Shown in pieces: positions 28,032-36,086 of a stretch of 64,000 nt of DNA. Numbering within the stretch: position 1 is the first letter of the stretch; each line of letters begins with the position of its first letter. The notes under the pieces were generated by a model that did not search any database, had not been told where the DNA came from, and saw only the letters and a program-made list of their open reading frames with translations. This DNA comes from Terriglobus roseus (lineage in GTDB: Bacteria; Acidobacteriota; Terriglobia; Terriglobales; Acidobacteriaceae): NCBI RefSeq assembly GCF_900102185.1, contig NZ_LT629690.1:1860001-1924000 (forward strand), written 5' to 3'. A program made the translations under genes and the position numbers.

Positions 28032-29144
28032 ATGCGTCACAGAATTGCCGCCGTCTTGCTTGGTATCACTGCCGCGAGCAGTTGCGCTCTTTTTGCGCAA
28101 CAGACACAAACCGTGGGACCGCTACCGCAGCGAGATGTGTTTGTGGTTGGTCCGGACACTTCAGTGGGCGACCCACTTCGAGACTTCAAGCCCACGCGCG
28201 TTGAATACACGCAAGACCCCATGGACATTGGGGGCAAGCGGGAACTTGTGCGCATGCTGCTGATGGAGCAGGGATTCGCACACCGCTCGTTGCCACTGGG
28301 TGCGCCGGGGCTGGTTCTCCATGCAAACGGACGCCTCACGGTCGACAACGACAGCCTGAAAAAGCGCATGTTTAAAGACGGCATGAGCGCGGCTGCAGGC
28401 GATCGCATCATGGTCACCGACATCAACATCCTCGGAGATCGCATTGACATCGATATCAACGGCGGCCCCTATCTGTCGCATCGTTTCTTGCGCCATATCT
28501 CCATCAACGACGTACCGCTGGCGGGCGACGGCGTCATGGGTGAACGGCCCACGGGAACGCGCATCACGTTGTTATTCGAAGGTAAAACCCCGCGTGTATC
28601 CGCAGCAGAAGTGAAGGCGCTGTTGGAACCTCTTCTGGACTTTGGCTTGAAGACTTCAGAGCAGGCTTACGCGGATACGCTTCCTGATCCCATCCGCAAC
28701 GCCATCCTCGAACACGAAGTTTTAGTCGGGATGAATAGGCGCATGGTGCTGGCATCGCTGGGACAGCCGGACAGCAAACTGCGTGAGCGTGCCGCGGAAA
28801 GCAGCGACGGAGAAGTCTTTGAGGAATGGATTTACGGTAAAACACCGCAATCGATTCGATTCGTACGTTTCCGTGGTGACCGCGTCGTCCTGATGAAACT
28901 GGCTGCGCTCGGCAAGCCGATTGAAGTGCATGATAAGGAAGAGCTTGCAGGATATCGCGACCCCGCCCTTACGCATGAAGTATCGCTCGGCGATGCAAAG
29001 GCGGGAAGTGAGGAAACGGAATCCAAGCCAAAGGGTCCTTCCTTACGACTTCCTTCTGAGAGGCCTGCGGATCAGACTGCTCCGACTCCCGCAAAACCCA
29101 AAGCAGATAAGGTTGCAGTGAATGATGCGCCTCATCTGCAATAG
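28032..29144 (+). CDS. Exported hypothetical protein
   Basis: Acidobacterial-type exported protein, 370 residues from ATG 28032 (a GTG at 28011 would add seven residues before the signal peptide). Signal peptide IAAVLLGITAASSCALFAQ; no typical lipobox spacing. The region about 220-300 (VGMNRRMVLASLGQPDSKLRE, EEWIYG) resembles the small SmpA/BamE fold motif in which a helix is followed by GxPD, but the match is short. The C-terminal 60 residues are Pro/Lys/Glu-rich and probably disordered. Function unknown. Confidence 0.7.
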   Translation: MRHRIAAVLLGITAASSCALFAQQTQTVGPLPQRDVFVVGPDTSVGDPLRDFKPTRVEYTQDPMDIGGKRELVRMLLMEQGFAHRSLPLGAPGLVLHANGRLTVDNDSLKKRMFKDGMSAAAGDRIMVTDINILGDRIDIDINGGPYLSHRFLRHISINDVPLAGDGVMGERPTGTRITLLFEGKTPRVSAAEVKALLEPLLDFGLKTSEQAYADTLPDPIRNAILEHEVLVGMNRRMVLASLGQPDSKLRERAAESSDGEVFEEWIYGKTPQSIRFVRFRGDRVVLMKLAALGKPIEVHDKEELAGYRDPALTHEVSLGDAKAGSEETESKPKGPSLRLPSERPADQTAPTPAKPKADKVAVNDAPHLQ

Positions 29145-29291
29145 CTTCCTGCTGAGATAGAATGAAAAAGTTGCGCGACAGGGCCTGCGATCTCCACGTG
29201 GCTGCCCGCAGACCGACTCATTGTCAGTCGGGACCACTCGCGAATCACATTTTCCGGCGTAAGGAAGACGCCAAAGTGAAGGGAACTACCC

Positions 29292-29471
29292 ATGGCGAAG
29301 ATTGCCAAGACCGGTGATCGCAAGAAGGCGATGGACACCACCAAGAGCACGGATTGCCCGAAGTGCGGCAAGCCGACCCGTATCGTGAAGCGCGTGAAGG
29401 ACCGCGATCGCGGCACTCCGGGCGGCATGTATATCTCCTGCTCTGCGTGTGACTTCTTCGAGCGTCTCTAA
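29292..29471 (+). CDS. Small zinc-ribbon protein
   Basis: 59-residue basic protein starting MAKIAKTGDRKKAMD. Two CxxC knuckles (CPKCG at about 24-28 and CSACD at about 51-55) are spaced as in a zinc ribbon. The short spacer is basic and Gly-rich (KDRDRGTPGGMYISC). AAGGGA lies before the ATG, and a clear terminator follows. Likely a nucleic-acid or ribosome-associated accessory factor, by composition only. Confidence 0.72.
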   Translation: MAKIAKTGDRKKAMDTTKSTDCPKCGKPTRIVKRVKDRDRGTPGGMYISCSACDFFERL

Positions 29472-29491
29472 ACAAGCGCTTGAACACAGAA

Positions 29492-29527
29492 GGTAAAAGC
29501 CCGGTTCTCACCGGGCTTTTCTGTTTT
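29492..29527. terminator. Terminator after zinc-ribbon gene (also faces pyrF)
   Basis: Ten-pair stem AAAAGCCCGG with CCGGGCTTTT, loop TTCTCA, then CTGTTTTT. The left A run makes it usable for the convergent pyrF. Confidence 0.85.
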
Positions 29528-29538
29528 TGGATCGTGGG

Positions 29539-30243
29539 CTAGGCCGTCTCAATTTCTTTTAGGATGGCTGCTGCCGCTGCTGCAGGATCAGCCGCTTTGG
29601 TGATGGGGCGGCCTACCACCAGCATGCTCGCACCCCGGCGAATCGCATCGCCCGGCGTAGCAATGCGGCTCTGATCATCTGCCAACGTTGTGTCTGCTGG
29701 TCGGATACCCGGCACCACTAGCAGCGCATCCTTGGCTTTGCTGACACGAAGAATCCCAACCTCTTCTGGAGAGCAGACCAGACCATCAATGCCCGCAGCC
29801 GTGGCCATCTCGCCCAGCAAAAGCACTTGGCTTGCAGGCGACGCATCAATACCGGTGGCCGTTAGTTGATGCTTGTCCATGCTCGTCAATACGGTAACCG
29901 CGAGCAGGCGAGGCGCATAGTCCAGTTCGTCGGCAGCACGTCTAGCTGCTGCAAGCATGGCGGGCCCGCCCGATGCGTGCAGTGTCAGTAATCCAGCGCC
30001 ACTCGCGGCGGCGGAGCGCACCGCACCCGCAACCGTATTCGGAATATCGTGAAGTTTTAGATCCAGAAACACCTCATGCCCACGGGCACGAATCGCTTCC
30101 ACGATGGAGAGACCTTCCGCCAGATACAGTTCCAAACCGACCTTGAACCAGCGGATTTGGCCGTTGAGTCGTTCGACCATATCCAACGCTTGCGTGCGAT
30201 TCGGGAAATCAAGGGCCACAATGAGGTGATCGGCTGGCTTCAT
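29539..30243 (-). CDS. pyrF: Orotidine 5'-phosphate decarboxylase
   Basis: Last step of UMP synthesis (OMP to UMP). 234 residues from ATG 30243: HLIVALDFPN, the catalytic DLKLHDIPNTV with its Asp-Lys-Asp triad, TVLTSMD, GLVCSPEE, and the phosphate-binding end VPGIRP with VVGRPITKA. A much longer in-frame extension runs upstream into thiD and has no family similarity, so I rejected it. It diverges from thiD with 30 bp between the starts. Confidence 0.96.
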   Translation of the reverse strand: MKPADHLIVALDFPNRTQALDMVERLNGQIRWFKVGLELYLAEGLSIVEAIRARGHEVFLDLKLHDIPNTVAGAVRSAAASGAGLLTLHASGGPAMLAAARRAADELDYAPRLLAVTVLTSMDKHQLTATGIDASPASQVLLLGEMATAAGIDGLVCSPEEVGILRVSKAKDALLVVPGIRPADTTLADDQSRIATPGDAIRRGASMLVVGRPITKAADPAAAAAAILKEIETA

Positions 30244-30273
30244 GCCTTCAGTGTAGCGGCTATCCTGAAAAGG

Positions 30274-31092
30274 ATGAATACTCTGCCACAGAAGACGGCC
30301 CTTACCATTGCGGGTTTTGATCCGTCGTCTGGTGCAGGGATTACTGCAGACCTGCAGGTATTCGCCGCACATGATGTTTTCGGCATATCTGCTATCAGCG
30401 CCCTCACTGTTCAATCAACATTGGGCGTGCGGAGGGTCGAGCCAGTAAATGCTTTGTTCTTACGCGAAACGCTAGAAACGTTGCATGCAGATCTGCCAGC
30501 GGACGGTATCAAGATCGGCATGTTAGGCGGGGCGGAGCAGGTAGCCGAGGTTGTTCGCTATCTCAGCAGCTACGAAGGGAAGCCACCGGCGGTTGTTCTC
30601 GACCCAGTCATCCGCTCATCCTCTGGTGCGCCGCTACTGGACGTGGATGGCCTGCGGCTGCTGCGAGACGAACTCCTGCCTCTGGTGCAGGTTATTACGC
30701 CCAATGTTGGGGAACTTGAGCTCCTGACTGATTCGTCGTGTGATGATGACGCCGGAATTCAATCCGCCGCAGAACAACTTGCGCAGCGGTTCGGGTGCGC
30801 CGTCGTTGTGACCGGAGGAGATCGAGAAAAGCCTGACGATCTTGTCTTGGCTGATGGCGTTTGGACACGATTGAGTGGAGAGCGTATTGAGACACGCGCA
30901 ACGCACGGAACTGGATGCGCATTTTCTTCTTCAATGCTTTGTCATTTACTGCATGGCTCGTCCGCAGTCGATGCAGCGCGCAAGGCGAAAACGTTCGTAA
31001 CGGAAGCCATGCGTTCAGCAACACCGCGCGGCGGGGGACGGGGTCCCATGAACCTGCTGTGGCCTATTTTGCGACACGCACCTCACTCATAA
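30274..31092 (+). CDS. thiD: Hydroxymethylpyrimidine (phosphate) kinase
   Basis: Thiamine pathway kinase phosphorylating HMP and HMP-P. Ribokinase-fold marks: TIAGFDPSSGAGITADLQVF, VLDPVIRSSSGAPLL, ITPNVGELELL, VVVTGGDRE, and the ATP/anion hole motif THGTGCAFSSS. 272 residues from ATG 30274. The in-frame stretch further upstream (from 30076) lies inside the divergent pyrF and is not part of the gene. thiS lies 400 bp downstream on the same strand. Confidence 0.95.
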   Translation: MNTLPQKTALTIAGFDPSSGAGITADLQVFAAHDVFGISAISALTVQSTLGVRRVEPVNALFLRETLETLHADLPADGIKIGMLGGAEQVAEVVRYLSSYEGKPPAVVLDPVIRSSSGAPLLDVDGLRLLRDELLPLVQVITPNVGELELLTDSSCDDDAGIQSAAEQLAQRFGCAVVVTGGDREKPDDLVLADGVWTRLSGERIETRATHGTGCAFSSSMLCHLLHGSSAVDAARKAKTFVTEAMRSATPRGGGRGPMNLLWPILRHAPHS

Positions 31093-31120
31093 ATCATCGC
31101 TGCGTGCCGATGAGAGTGAC

Positions 31121-31462
31121 ATGTCTAGCGCTGCCAATATTCTCGCCGCCCCCATGCTTCCGTGCCCCCAGTTTGCACCGAAGCTGCCATCGCAGCAGCC
31201 ACAGCGTTCTTCGCCCGAACGCCGCAGGCCGTCACCGTCGCAAGGACGCGCATTGGAAATCCTGAGTCATGCCATTGAATACCTGGTGGATTCGCGGCTT
31301 TACGAGACTTGGGATTCGCCCGCCGATGCAAATGCGGTTCACATGCTCATGGCATGTTCTCGTGCTGTTTTTTCGGATTGCGAAGAAGTCATGAACTGGC
31401 AGCAACGCCTCCAGCGTACGCTGATCCGACGCCTACATTCCGTGCCCAACCCCACTCGCTAG
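31121..31462 (+). CDS. Hypothetical protein
   Basis: 113 residues between thiD and thiS, same strand, 28 bp gaps on both sides. The first 40 residues are Pro/Ser/Gln-rich and likely disordered. The rest is helical (GRALEILSHAIEYLVD, VHMLMACSRAVF, WQQRLQRTLIRRL). No domain recognised and no link to thiamine visible. Its position within a tight run of genes supports that it is real. Confidence 0.6.
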   Translation: MSSAANILAAPMLPCPQFAPKLPSQQPQRSSPERRRPSPSQGRALEILSHAIEYLVDSRLYETWDSPADANAVHMLMACSRAVFSDCEEVMNWQQRLQRTLIRRLHSVPNPTR

Positions 31463-31490
31463 GCAAGCGTCAGCTTGGTAAGCTGAAAGC

Positions 31491-31715
31491 ATGTCGGAGC
31501 CGATTGTTGTTACGCTCAACGGGAGCGAACGCCACCTCACCGAATTGGGCCAACAGCCAACGGTTGCAGAACTCATCGCTTTCCTTGGGTTCCGTGCAGA
31601 TCGCGTCGCATTAGAGCGCAATGGCGACATTGTGCCGCGCTCCACATGGGCAGATACGCATCTGATCACTGGTGACAGGATTGAGCTGGTTCATTTCGTT
31701 GGTGGTGGGTGCTAA
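31491..31715 (+). CDS. thiS: Sulfur carrier protein ThiS
   Basis: Ubiquitin-like carrier that as a C-terminal thiocarboxylate gives sulfur to thiazole synthase ThiG. 74 residues with the beta-grasp pattern: IVVTLNGSERHL, TVAELIAFLG, VALERNGDIVPRS, GDRIELVHFVGGG. The chain ends Gly-Gly-Gly-Cys rather than the usual Gly-Gly. The last four bases overlap the end of the convergent glycosyltransferase gene. thiG, thiE and thiF are not in the window. Confidence 0.88.
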   Translation: MSEPIVVTLNGSERHLTELGQQPTVAELIAFLGFRADRVALERNGDIVPRSTWADTHLITGDRIELVHFVGGGC

Positions 31716-32872
31716 CGCCTTCCAGCGAGACTGTTTTGCAGCAATGTCTCCCAACGATCTCCGTAGGTTTCCCATCCACCGATATGCTTGACCCGCTCCA
31801 GTCCAGCGGCCCGCAATCGCTGCTGTAAAGCAGGATCCTGCGCGATTCGTTCCATTCGGTTCGTCAGCGCATCCACGTCGCGGATAGGGACGATAAATCC
31901 TTCCACTTCGTCGTGAAACAAATCTTCGCCGCCAGTATTTGTGGTGGCTAAGACAGGGCATCCGCACGCAAGTGCCTGGCCTTGAACCAACGCCAGACCT
32001 TCTTCAATGCTTGGCAACACTAGCAGATGACTGCGACTCATCATCTCTGCCACCTGCTGCTGAGGAAGGATGCCTGTGAATTCAACGTGCTCTTTAGGTA
32101 ACCGCTCCAACACCGACGGAAACTCACGGCTCATCCCGCCGACTATACGCAGCCGTTTGTTCGGGTGACGTAACCGCGCGAAGGCCTCCAGCAGGTAGGG
32201 CACACCTTTGCGTAAGCCCACATTGCCGACGAAAAGAATCTCCAGGCGATCTTTAGGTGGGTCGCCTGTGGGCTGGAAGCGTTCCAATCGCACGCCGTAG
32301 GGGATGGTGTGAACTTTGGAAGCGGGTATGCCCATCTCCACGAAGGATCGCGCCGCGAAGCTGGATGGCACCGTAATGCCATCTGCCATGGCATAAATCT
32401 CTTCCTCACGCGCTGTATCGCGCGGGTCGCTCACCGGTGTATGGACGCCCCAGCGCCGAAATTCAGCGGAGACAATTTGTTCCTGGTACCGCTGGTGCGA
32501 CGAGCCGCGGTCGCAAAAGAACATTCCGCCACGCTGTTGCAGCAGACGGCCAGCCTTCAAAGACGAGCCCGAAATGCCAATTAGCGCATCACAGTCAGGC
32601 AAAGTACGAGTCGTGTATTCGTCGAAGCTTAAGGCATTCAGATAGCCGGTTATATCTTCCACGGGGCGCGGTAGGAGGCCCGCACGCTTCATCAGGAATT
32701 CGGGAGTATGAACCCAAGGAAAGGTCCGAACCTTGTCGTGCGGCAAGCCTTCACGTTGAATCCGCTGCCAGGGCCAGGTGGAGTAGATTCGCTCTAAATG
32801 TCCTCGGCGATGAAGTTCGCGAGCTAGATCAAAGTGGTGAAAGACACCAAAAACTGTTTGGACAATTCGCAT
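31712..32872 (-). CDS. Glycosyltransferase, GT4 family
   Basis: Retaining GT-B glycosyltransferase, 386 residues. The N-terminal acceptor half (MRIVQTVFGVFHHFDLARE, ALIGISGSS) is followed by the linker motif IPYGVRLERFQP and the donor half (ILFVGNVGLRKGVPYLLEAF, VEFTGIL, LVLPSIEEGLALVQGQALACGCPVL, where the EEG...E motif binds the nucleotide-sugar). Cytosolic or membrane-associated; the acceptor is unknown, surface polysaccharide or lipid being likely. It stands alone on the minus strand. Confidence 0.9.
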   Translation of the reverse strand: MRIVQTVFGVFHHFDLARELHRRGHLERIYSTWPWQRIQREGLPHDKVRTFPWVHTPEFLMKRAGLLPRPVEDITGYLNALSFDEYTTRTLPDCDALIGISGSSLKAGRLLQQRGGMFFCDRGSSHQRYQEQIVSAEFRRWGVHTPVSDPRDTAREEEIYAMADGITVPSSFAARSFVEMGIPASKVHTIPYGVRLERFQPTGDPPKDRLEILFVGNVGLRKGVPYLLEAFARLRHPNKRLRIVGGMSREFPSVLERLPKEHVEFTGILPQQQVAEMMSRSHLLVLPSIEEGLALVQGQALACGCPVLATTNTGGEDLFHDEVEGFIVPIRDVDALTNRMERIAQDPALQQRLRAAGLERVKHIGGWETYGDRWETLLQNSLAGRR

Positions 32873-33191
32873 GCAGGCTTCACCGGATGGTAGCAGAGCT
32901 ATCGGCGATGCAGTGTTCTAAGGGGTCGGGGAACGGTAGGAGTAGCGATCCGGGAGGCCGAAAGCCGCGCACCGCCATTAGGACGCAAGCCAACTATACA
33001 GAATATGCATTATCGGACGTAGTATATGTAAACGGCTTTTTTACCTAGACTTCCAGGCTCGCGTATTTCTAAGACCCCCCCGATTGCTATCACAATCCAT
33101 CAAGGCACGAGCCCCTCGTCGGAAAACGACTCATCCAACATTGCGCCGCCGCGAAACCTGTAGAGCCATCGAAACGTATGTCACCGCAGAG
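32873..33191. other. Intergenic region between divergent genes
   Basis: About 319 bp between the glycosyltransferase start and the small membrane protein of the efflux operon. It is AT-richer near 33000-33060, where promoters for one or both directions are expected (GATAATGCATATTCTGTATAG-like boxes on the minus strand, shown here only by position 32996-33016). I see no confident hairpin, repeat or reading frame. No metal-sensor regulator gene is present. Confidence 0.5.
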
Positions 33192-33668
33192 ATGCTGTTA
33201 CAGGAAAATCTCATACCGGCTTGTGCCTCCTCGGATATCATTCGCATAGTGGAACATCTACTCAATCTGTTGTGGTTTACCGTCGTGAGCGTCCTCTTCG
33301 CTTGCACGGTTCTGTGCAACCGTCGAGGGATGTTGCGGTGTTCGCTTCCTGTGGCGCTTGGCGTTGTAGGGCTGCTGGCAATTGTGCTGTTTCCAGCTGT
33401 GTCCATGACGGACGACCTTCAGCGCGCCAAAATGGCTGCGGAAACTTCCTGGCAACAGGCGGATGGAGACATCTTTCCCGGATTACGTCCGGGAGGCGCC
33501 GCCGTTGCTGTCGCATTGCTTCCCTTCCTGCTTCTGGCAATGTTATTTGGCGCTGTCATGCGCCGGATGGAATCGCTGTTTCGCCGGCGTCAAGACTGGC
33601 CGATTTATGAGCTTGTTGCCATCCGCCCGCAGTCGCCGCGCCCGCCTCCTTCTGTCTGCATCGCGTAG
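33192..33668 (+). CDS. Small membrane protein at the head of the metal-efflux operon
   Basis: 158 residues from ATG 33192 (a longer in-frame reading from 33084 adds a basic stretch with no hydrophobic segment). Helices lie at about 22-40, 48-65 and 100-120. The loop MTDDLQRAKMAAETS between helices two and three is acidic and polar. No cysteine- or histidine-rich metal site is evident. It is 81 bp upstream of the TolC-type gene. Comparable small proteins sit ahead of RND operons in acidobacteria, from memory. Function unknown. Confidence 0.65.
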   Translation: MLLQENLIPACASSDIIRIVEHLLNLLWFTVVSVLFACTVLCNRRGMLRCSLPVALGVVGLLAIVLFPAVSMTDDLQRAKMAAETSWQQADGDIFPGLRPGGAAVAVALLPFLLLAMLFGAVMRRMESLFRRRQDWPIYELVAIRPQSPRPPPSVCIA

Positions 33669-33749
33669 CAGCATTTCGAATCTCATTTTTCCCATCTGGA
33701 AGTAGAAGCATCCGCAATCGTTGTTAAGCGCGGAGGAATCGATATATCT

Positions 33750-35006
33750 ATGAAACGAATCTTGCTGTCTGCGGGACTGGTTTTGCTGTATCCCGCAGTG
33801 TATGCACAGGTGGCGGCATCTCCTCCAGCCCCGCCACAACCTCTCACACTGCAGCAGGCAGTGGACTATGCGCGTTTGCATAGCCCCGGCTTGCTGGGTG
33901 CTCAGGCACATCTATCCGCCATCCAAGCGAATGAAATCACCGCTGGACTTCGCCTGAATCCGAACCTTGTGGCAGAAGGCACACAGATGAGCCTGTCCAA
34001 TAACGACCCGAATGGGCCGCCCTTTTATGGGGTTGGGTTGCAGCGGACTTTCGAAGTCGGTGGCAAACGCTCCCTTCGCATTGCGGCTGCAAAGGCCAAC
34101 ACCGGCGTTGCTTCTGCGCAGGTTGACGACCAGAAGCGCGGTCTTGACCTCGCAGTAAAGCAGGCGTTCACCGGAATGCTGCAAGCAAAGCTTGCGCTTA
34201 CGATTGCCAACGATAATCTTGCTGACTACCACAAGACGGTAGACCTGATGAAGGTTCGTCTGGATGCTGGCGATGTAGACCGCACCGATTTCGAGCGCGT
34301 GGAACTTCAACTTGCTGGTTTTGAAAACGATCAGACGAATGCGCAGCTAAATCTGACGCAGGCCAGCGAACAGCTGCAAGTGCTGCTGGGCGAGCCGTCG
34401 GTACTTTCGACTTTCGACATCAGCGGTTCACTCGATCTTCCCGCGCTTGGCAGCACCGTGGAGCAACTGGAAAATGCAGCGCTGGCCGCCCGGCCGGATC
34501 TGGTTGCGGCTCAGCGTCAAGTGAACGCGAACGAAGCCGCGATTCACCTTGCCGACGCCATGGGTAAGACCGATCCGCAGTTCGGTGTGGAGTATGAACA
34601 TAGCGGCACAGCCAACACCCTAGGCGCGAACCTGCAGATTCCGTTGCGCATCTTCGATCGCAATCAGGGCGAGAAGGAACGTACGCGCCGCGAGGCTGAC
34701 TCGAGCCGACTGCTGCTTCAGCAAGCGCGCAATCAGGTCATCAGCGACGTCGATCAGTCTTATGCCGCGTACCAGGCGGCTGTGCAGCAGAATGCGCGCT
34801 ACCAGCAGAAGTATCTAGCGGAAGCCGCGCACGTCCGAGACAACATTCAATTCGCCTATCGCAACGGAAACGCCACGCTGCTGGACTATCTGTCCGCATT
34901 GCAGGACTACCGTCAGACAAATCTTGCCGCGCTAAATGCGCAGGCCAACGCGCAGAATGCGCTACACCAGCTCTCATACGCTACGGCGACCGAGGTGAAT
35001 CCATGA
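33750..35006 (+). CDS. TolC-family outer-membrane channel (CusC/CzcC type)
   Basis: Outer-membrane exit duct of a tripartite pump. 418 residues; signal peptide ILLSAGLVLLYPAVYAQ, a Pro-rich start, then LTLQQAVDYARLHSPGLLGAQ and the long coiled-coil hairpins of two OEP repeats (about 45-230 and 235-415), with NVVR-like region RQVNANEAAIHLADAM. GGAGGAA lies before the ATG. The stop overlaps the start of the adaptor gene (ATGA), so translation is coupled. Confidence 0.92.
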   Translation: MKRILLSAGLVLLYPAVYAQVAASPPAPPQPLTLQQAVDYARLHSPGLLGAQAHLSAIQANEITAGLRLNPNLVAEGTQMSLSNNDPNGPPFYGVGLQRTFEVGGKRSLRIAAAKANTGVASAQVDDQKRGLDLAVKQAFTGMLQAKLALTIANDNLADYHKTVDLMKVRLDAGDVDRTDFERVELQLAGFENDQTNAQLNLTQASEQLQVLLGEPSVLSTFDISGSLDLPALGSTVEQLENAALAARPDLVAAQRQVNANEAAIHLADAMGKTDPQFGVEYEHSGTANTLGANLQIPLRIFDRNQGEKERTRREADSSRLLLQQARNQVISDVDQSYAAYQAAVQQNARYQQKYLAEAAHVRDNIQFAYRNGNATLLDYLSALQDYRQTNLAALNAQANAQNALHQLSYATATEVNP

Positions 35007-36082
35007 TGAGGACGCGAAGCGTCGCCCTGCTGTTGTCTGCCACTTTAATGGTGACCGGCTGCAAGAAGAAAGAAACTCCTGAGGCAGATCTTCCTGCCTC
35101 AAACATCGTCACCACCACGGCGCGCAGCACCACGCTGAATGATTCGCTCGCGGTGCCGGCGCATATCGAAGCGAACCCCACGCAGACGGTGCATATCTAT
35201 CCGCCGCTGTCAGGACGTATCGTCGAAATGAAAGTGGTTGCGGGACAAGAAGTTCATAAAGGACAGGTTGTTGCTCTGCTTCAGAGCGGCGATGTTGCCT
35301 CCGCGCGTTCTGACTTCGAAAAGGCAAAGACCGAATCGGATCGTGCTGATCGTGCATTAGCACGCGGCAAAATCCTGTTGGATCATGAAGTTCTTTCGCA
35401 AGCCGCATACCTCGAACTGCAAGCTACCGCGGCATCTGGCCATGCCGAGTTGGAGCGCACCCGCCAACGTCTGCACGAGCTCGGGTTTAGTGAGAACGGA
35501 ACGTCAGATGTTGCGCCCATCACCTCCCCCATTTCCGGCACTGTGATCGATGTAGGCACGGCCAATGGTGAGTTGCAGAAATCGGTGGACAACGCGACGA
35601 ACGGCATTGTCACCATCGCAAATCTCGACTCCGTCTGGATCGTCGGCGAAGTCTTTGAACGCGACATCGCGTTGCTCAAGCAATCAGAGAACGTTGATGT
35701 CACCGTACAGGCGTATCCCAACGAAACGTTCCACGGCAGGGTTGCCAACGTGGGCGATACTTTCGATCCAACAACGCACACTTTGCGTGCGCGTGTTGTC
35801 CTGCCAAACCCTGGCCATCGCCTGAAGCCCGCGATGTTTGCGAGTCTTAAGATTGCACGTCCATCGCAAAACGCAGTAGTCGTGCCAAACACCGCAGTGA
35901 TTCACGATGGTGAAAGTACTGGCGTCTATGTGAAGGGCGCAGATGGCAAGTTCAATCTGCGACAAGTGAAGGTGGGCGCTGCACACGGCGACGACGTTGA
36001 GATCCTCAGCGGTCTGCAGGGCGGCGAAACCATCGTGAAGACGGGTGCCAGCTTCCTGCGCGCACCGGCGACAGGAGACTAA
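35003..36082 (+). CDS. RND efflux periplasmic adaptor lipoprotein (CusB/CzcB type)
   Basis: Membrane-fusion protein joining the RND pump and the outer channel. 359 residues. Lipobox LMVTGC with a following KKKE. The barrel-sandwich domain starts VHIYPPLSGRIVEMKV and closes at APITSPISGTVIDV, with the helical hairpin FEKAKTESDRADRALARGK between. Beta-barrel YPNETFHGRVANVGD and a membrane-proximal end (QVKVGAAHGDDVEILSGLQGGE) follow. No N-terminal His/Met-rich metal-binding stretch is visible. Confidence 0.92.
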   Translation: MMRTRSVALLLSATLMVTGCKKKETPEADLPASNIVTTTARSTTLNDSLAVPAHIEANPTQTVHIYPPLSGRIVEMKVVAGQEVHKGQVVALLQSGDVASARSDFEKAKTESDRADRALARGKILLDHEVLSQAAYLELQATAASGHAELERTRQRLHELGFSENGTSDVAPITSPISGTVIDVGTANGELQKSVDNATNGIVTIANLDSVWIVGEVFERDIALLKQSENVDVTVQAYPNETFHGRVANVGDTFDPTTHTLRARVVLPNPGHRLKPAMFASLKIARPSQNAVVVPNTAVIHDGESTGVYVKGADGKFNLRQVKVGAAHGDDVEILSGLQGGETIVKTGASFLRAPATGD

Positions 36083-36086
36083 CGCG

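Noticed and set aside
30076-30273. N-terminal extension of thiD from an upstream ATG
   Set aside because: It lies inside divergent pyrF and has no ThiD similarity; the conserved N-terminus starts at 30274.
32955-32993. GGACGCAAGCC string resembling a c-di-GMP-I riboswitch segment
   Set aside because: The preceding GGGCAAACC half and the receptor helix are missing, and the downstream gene order does not place it in a leader.
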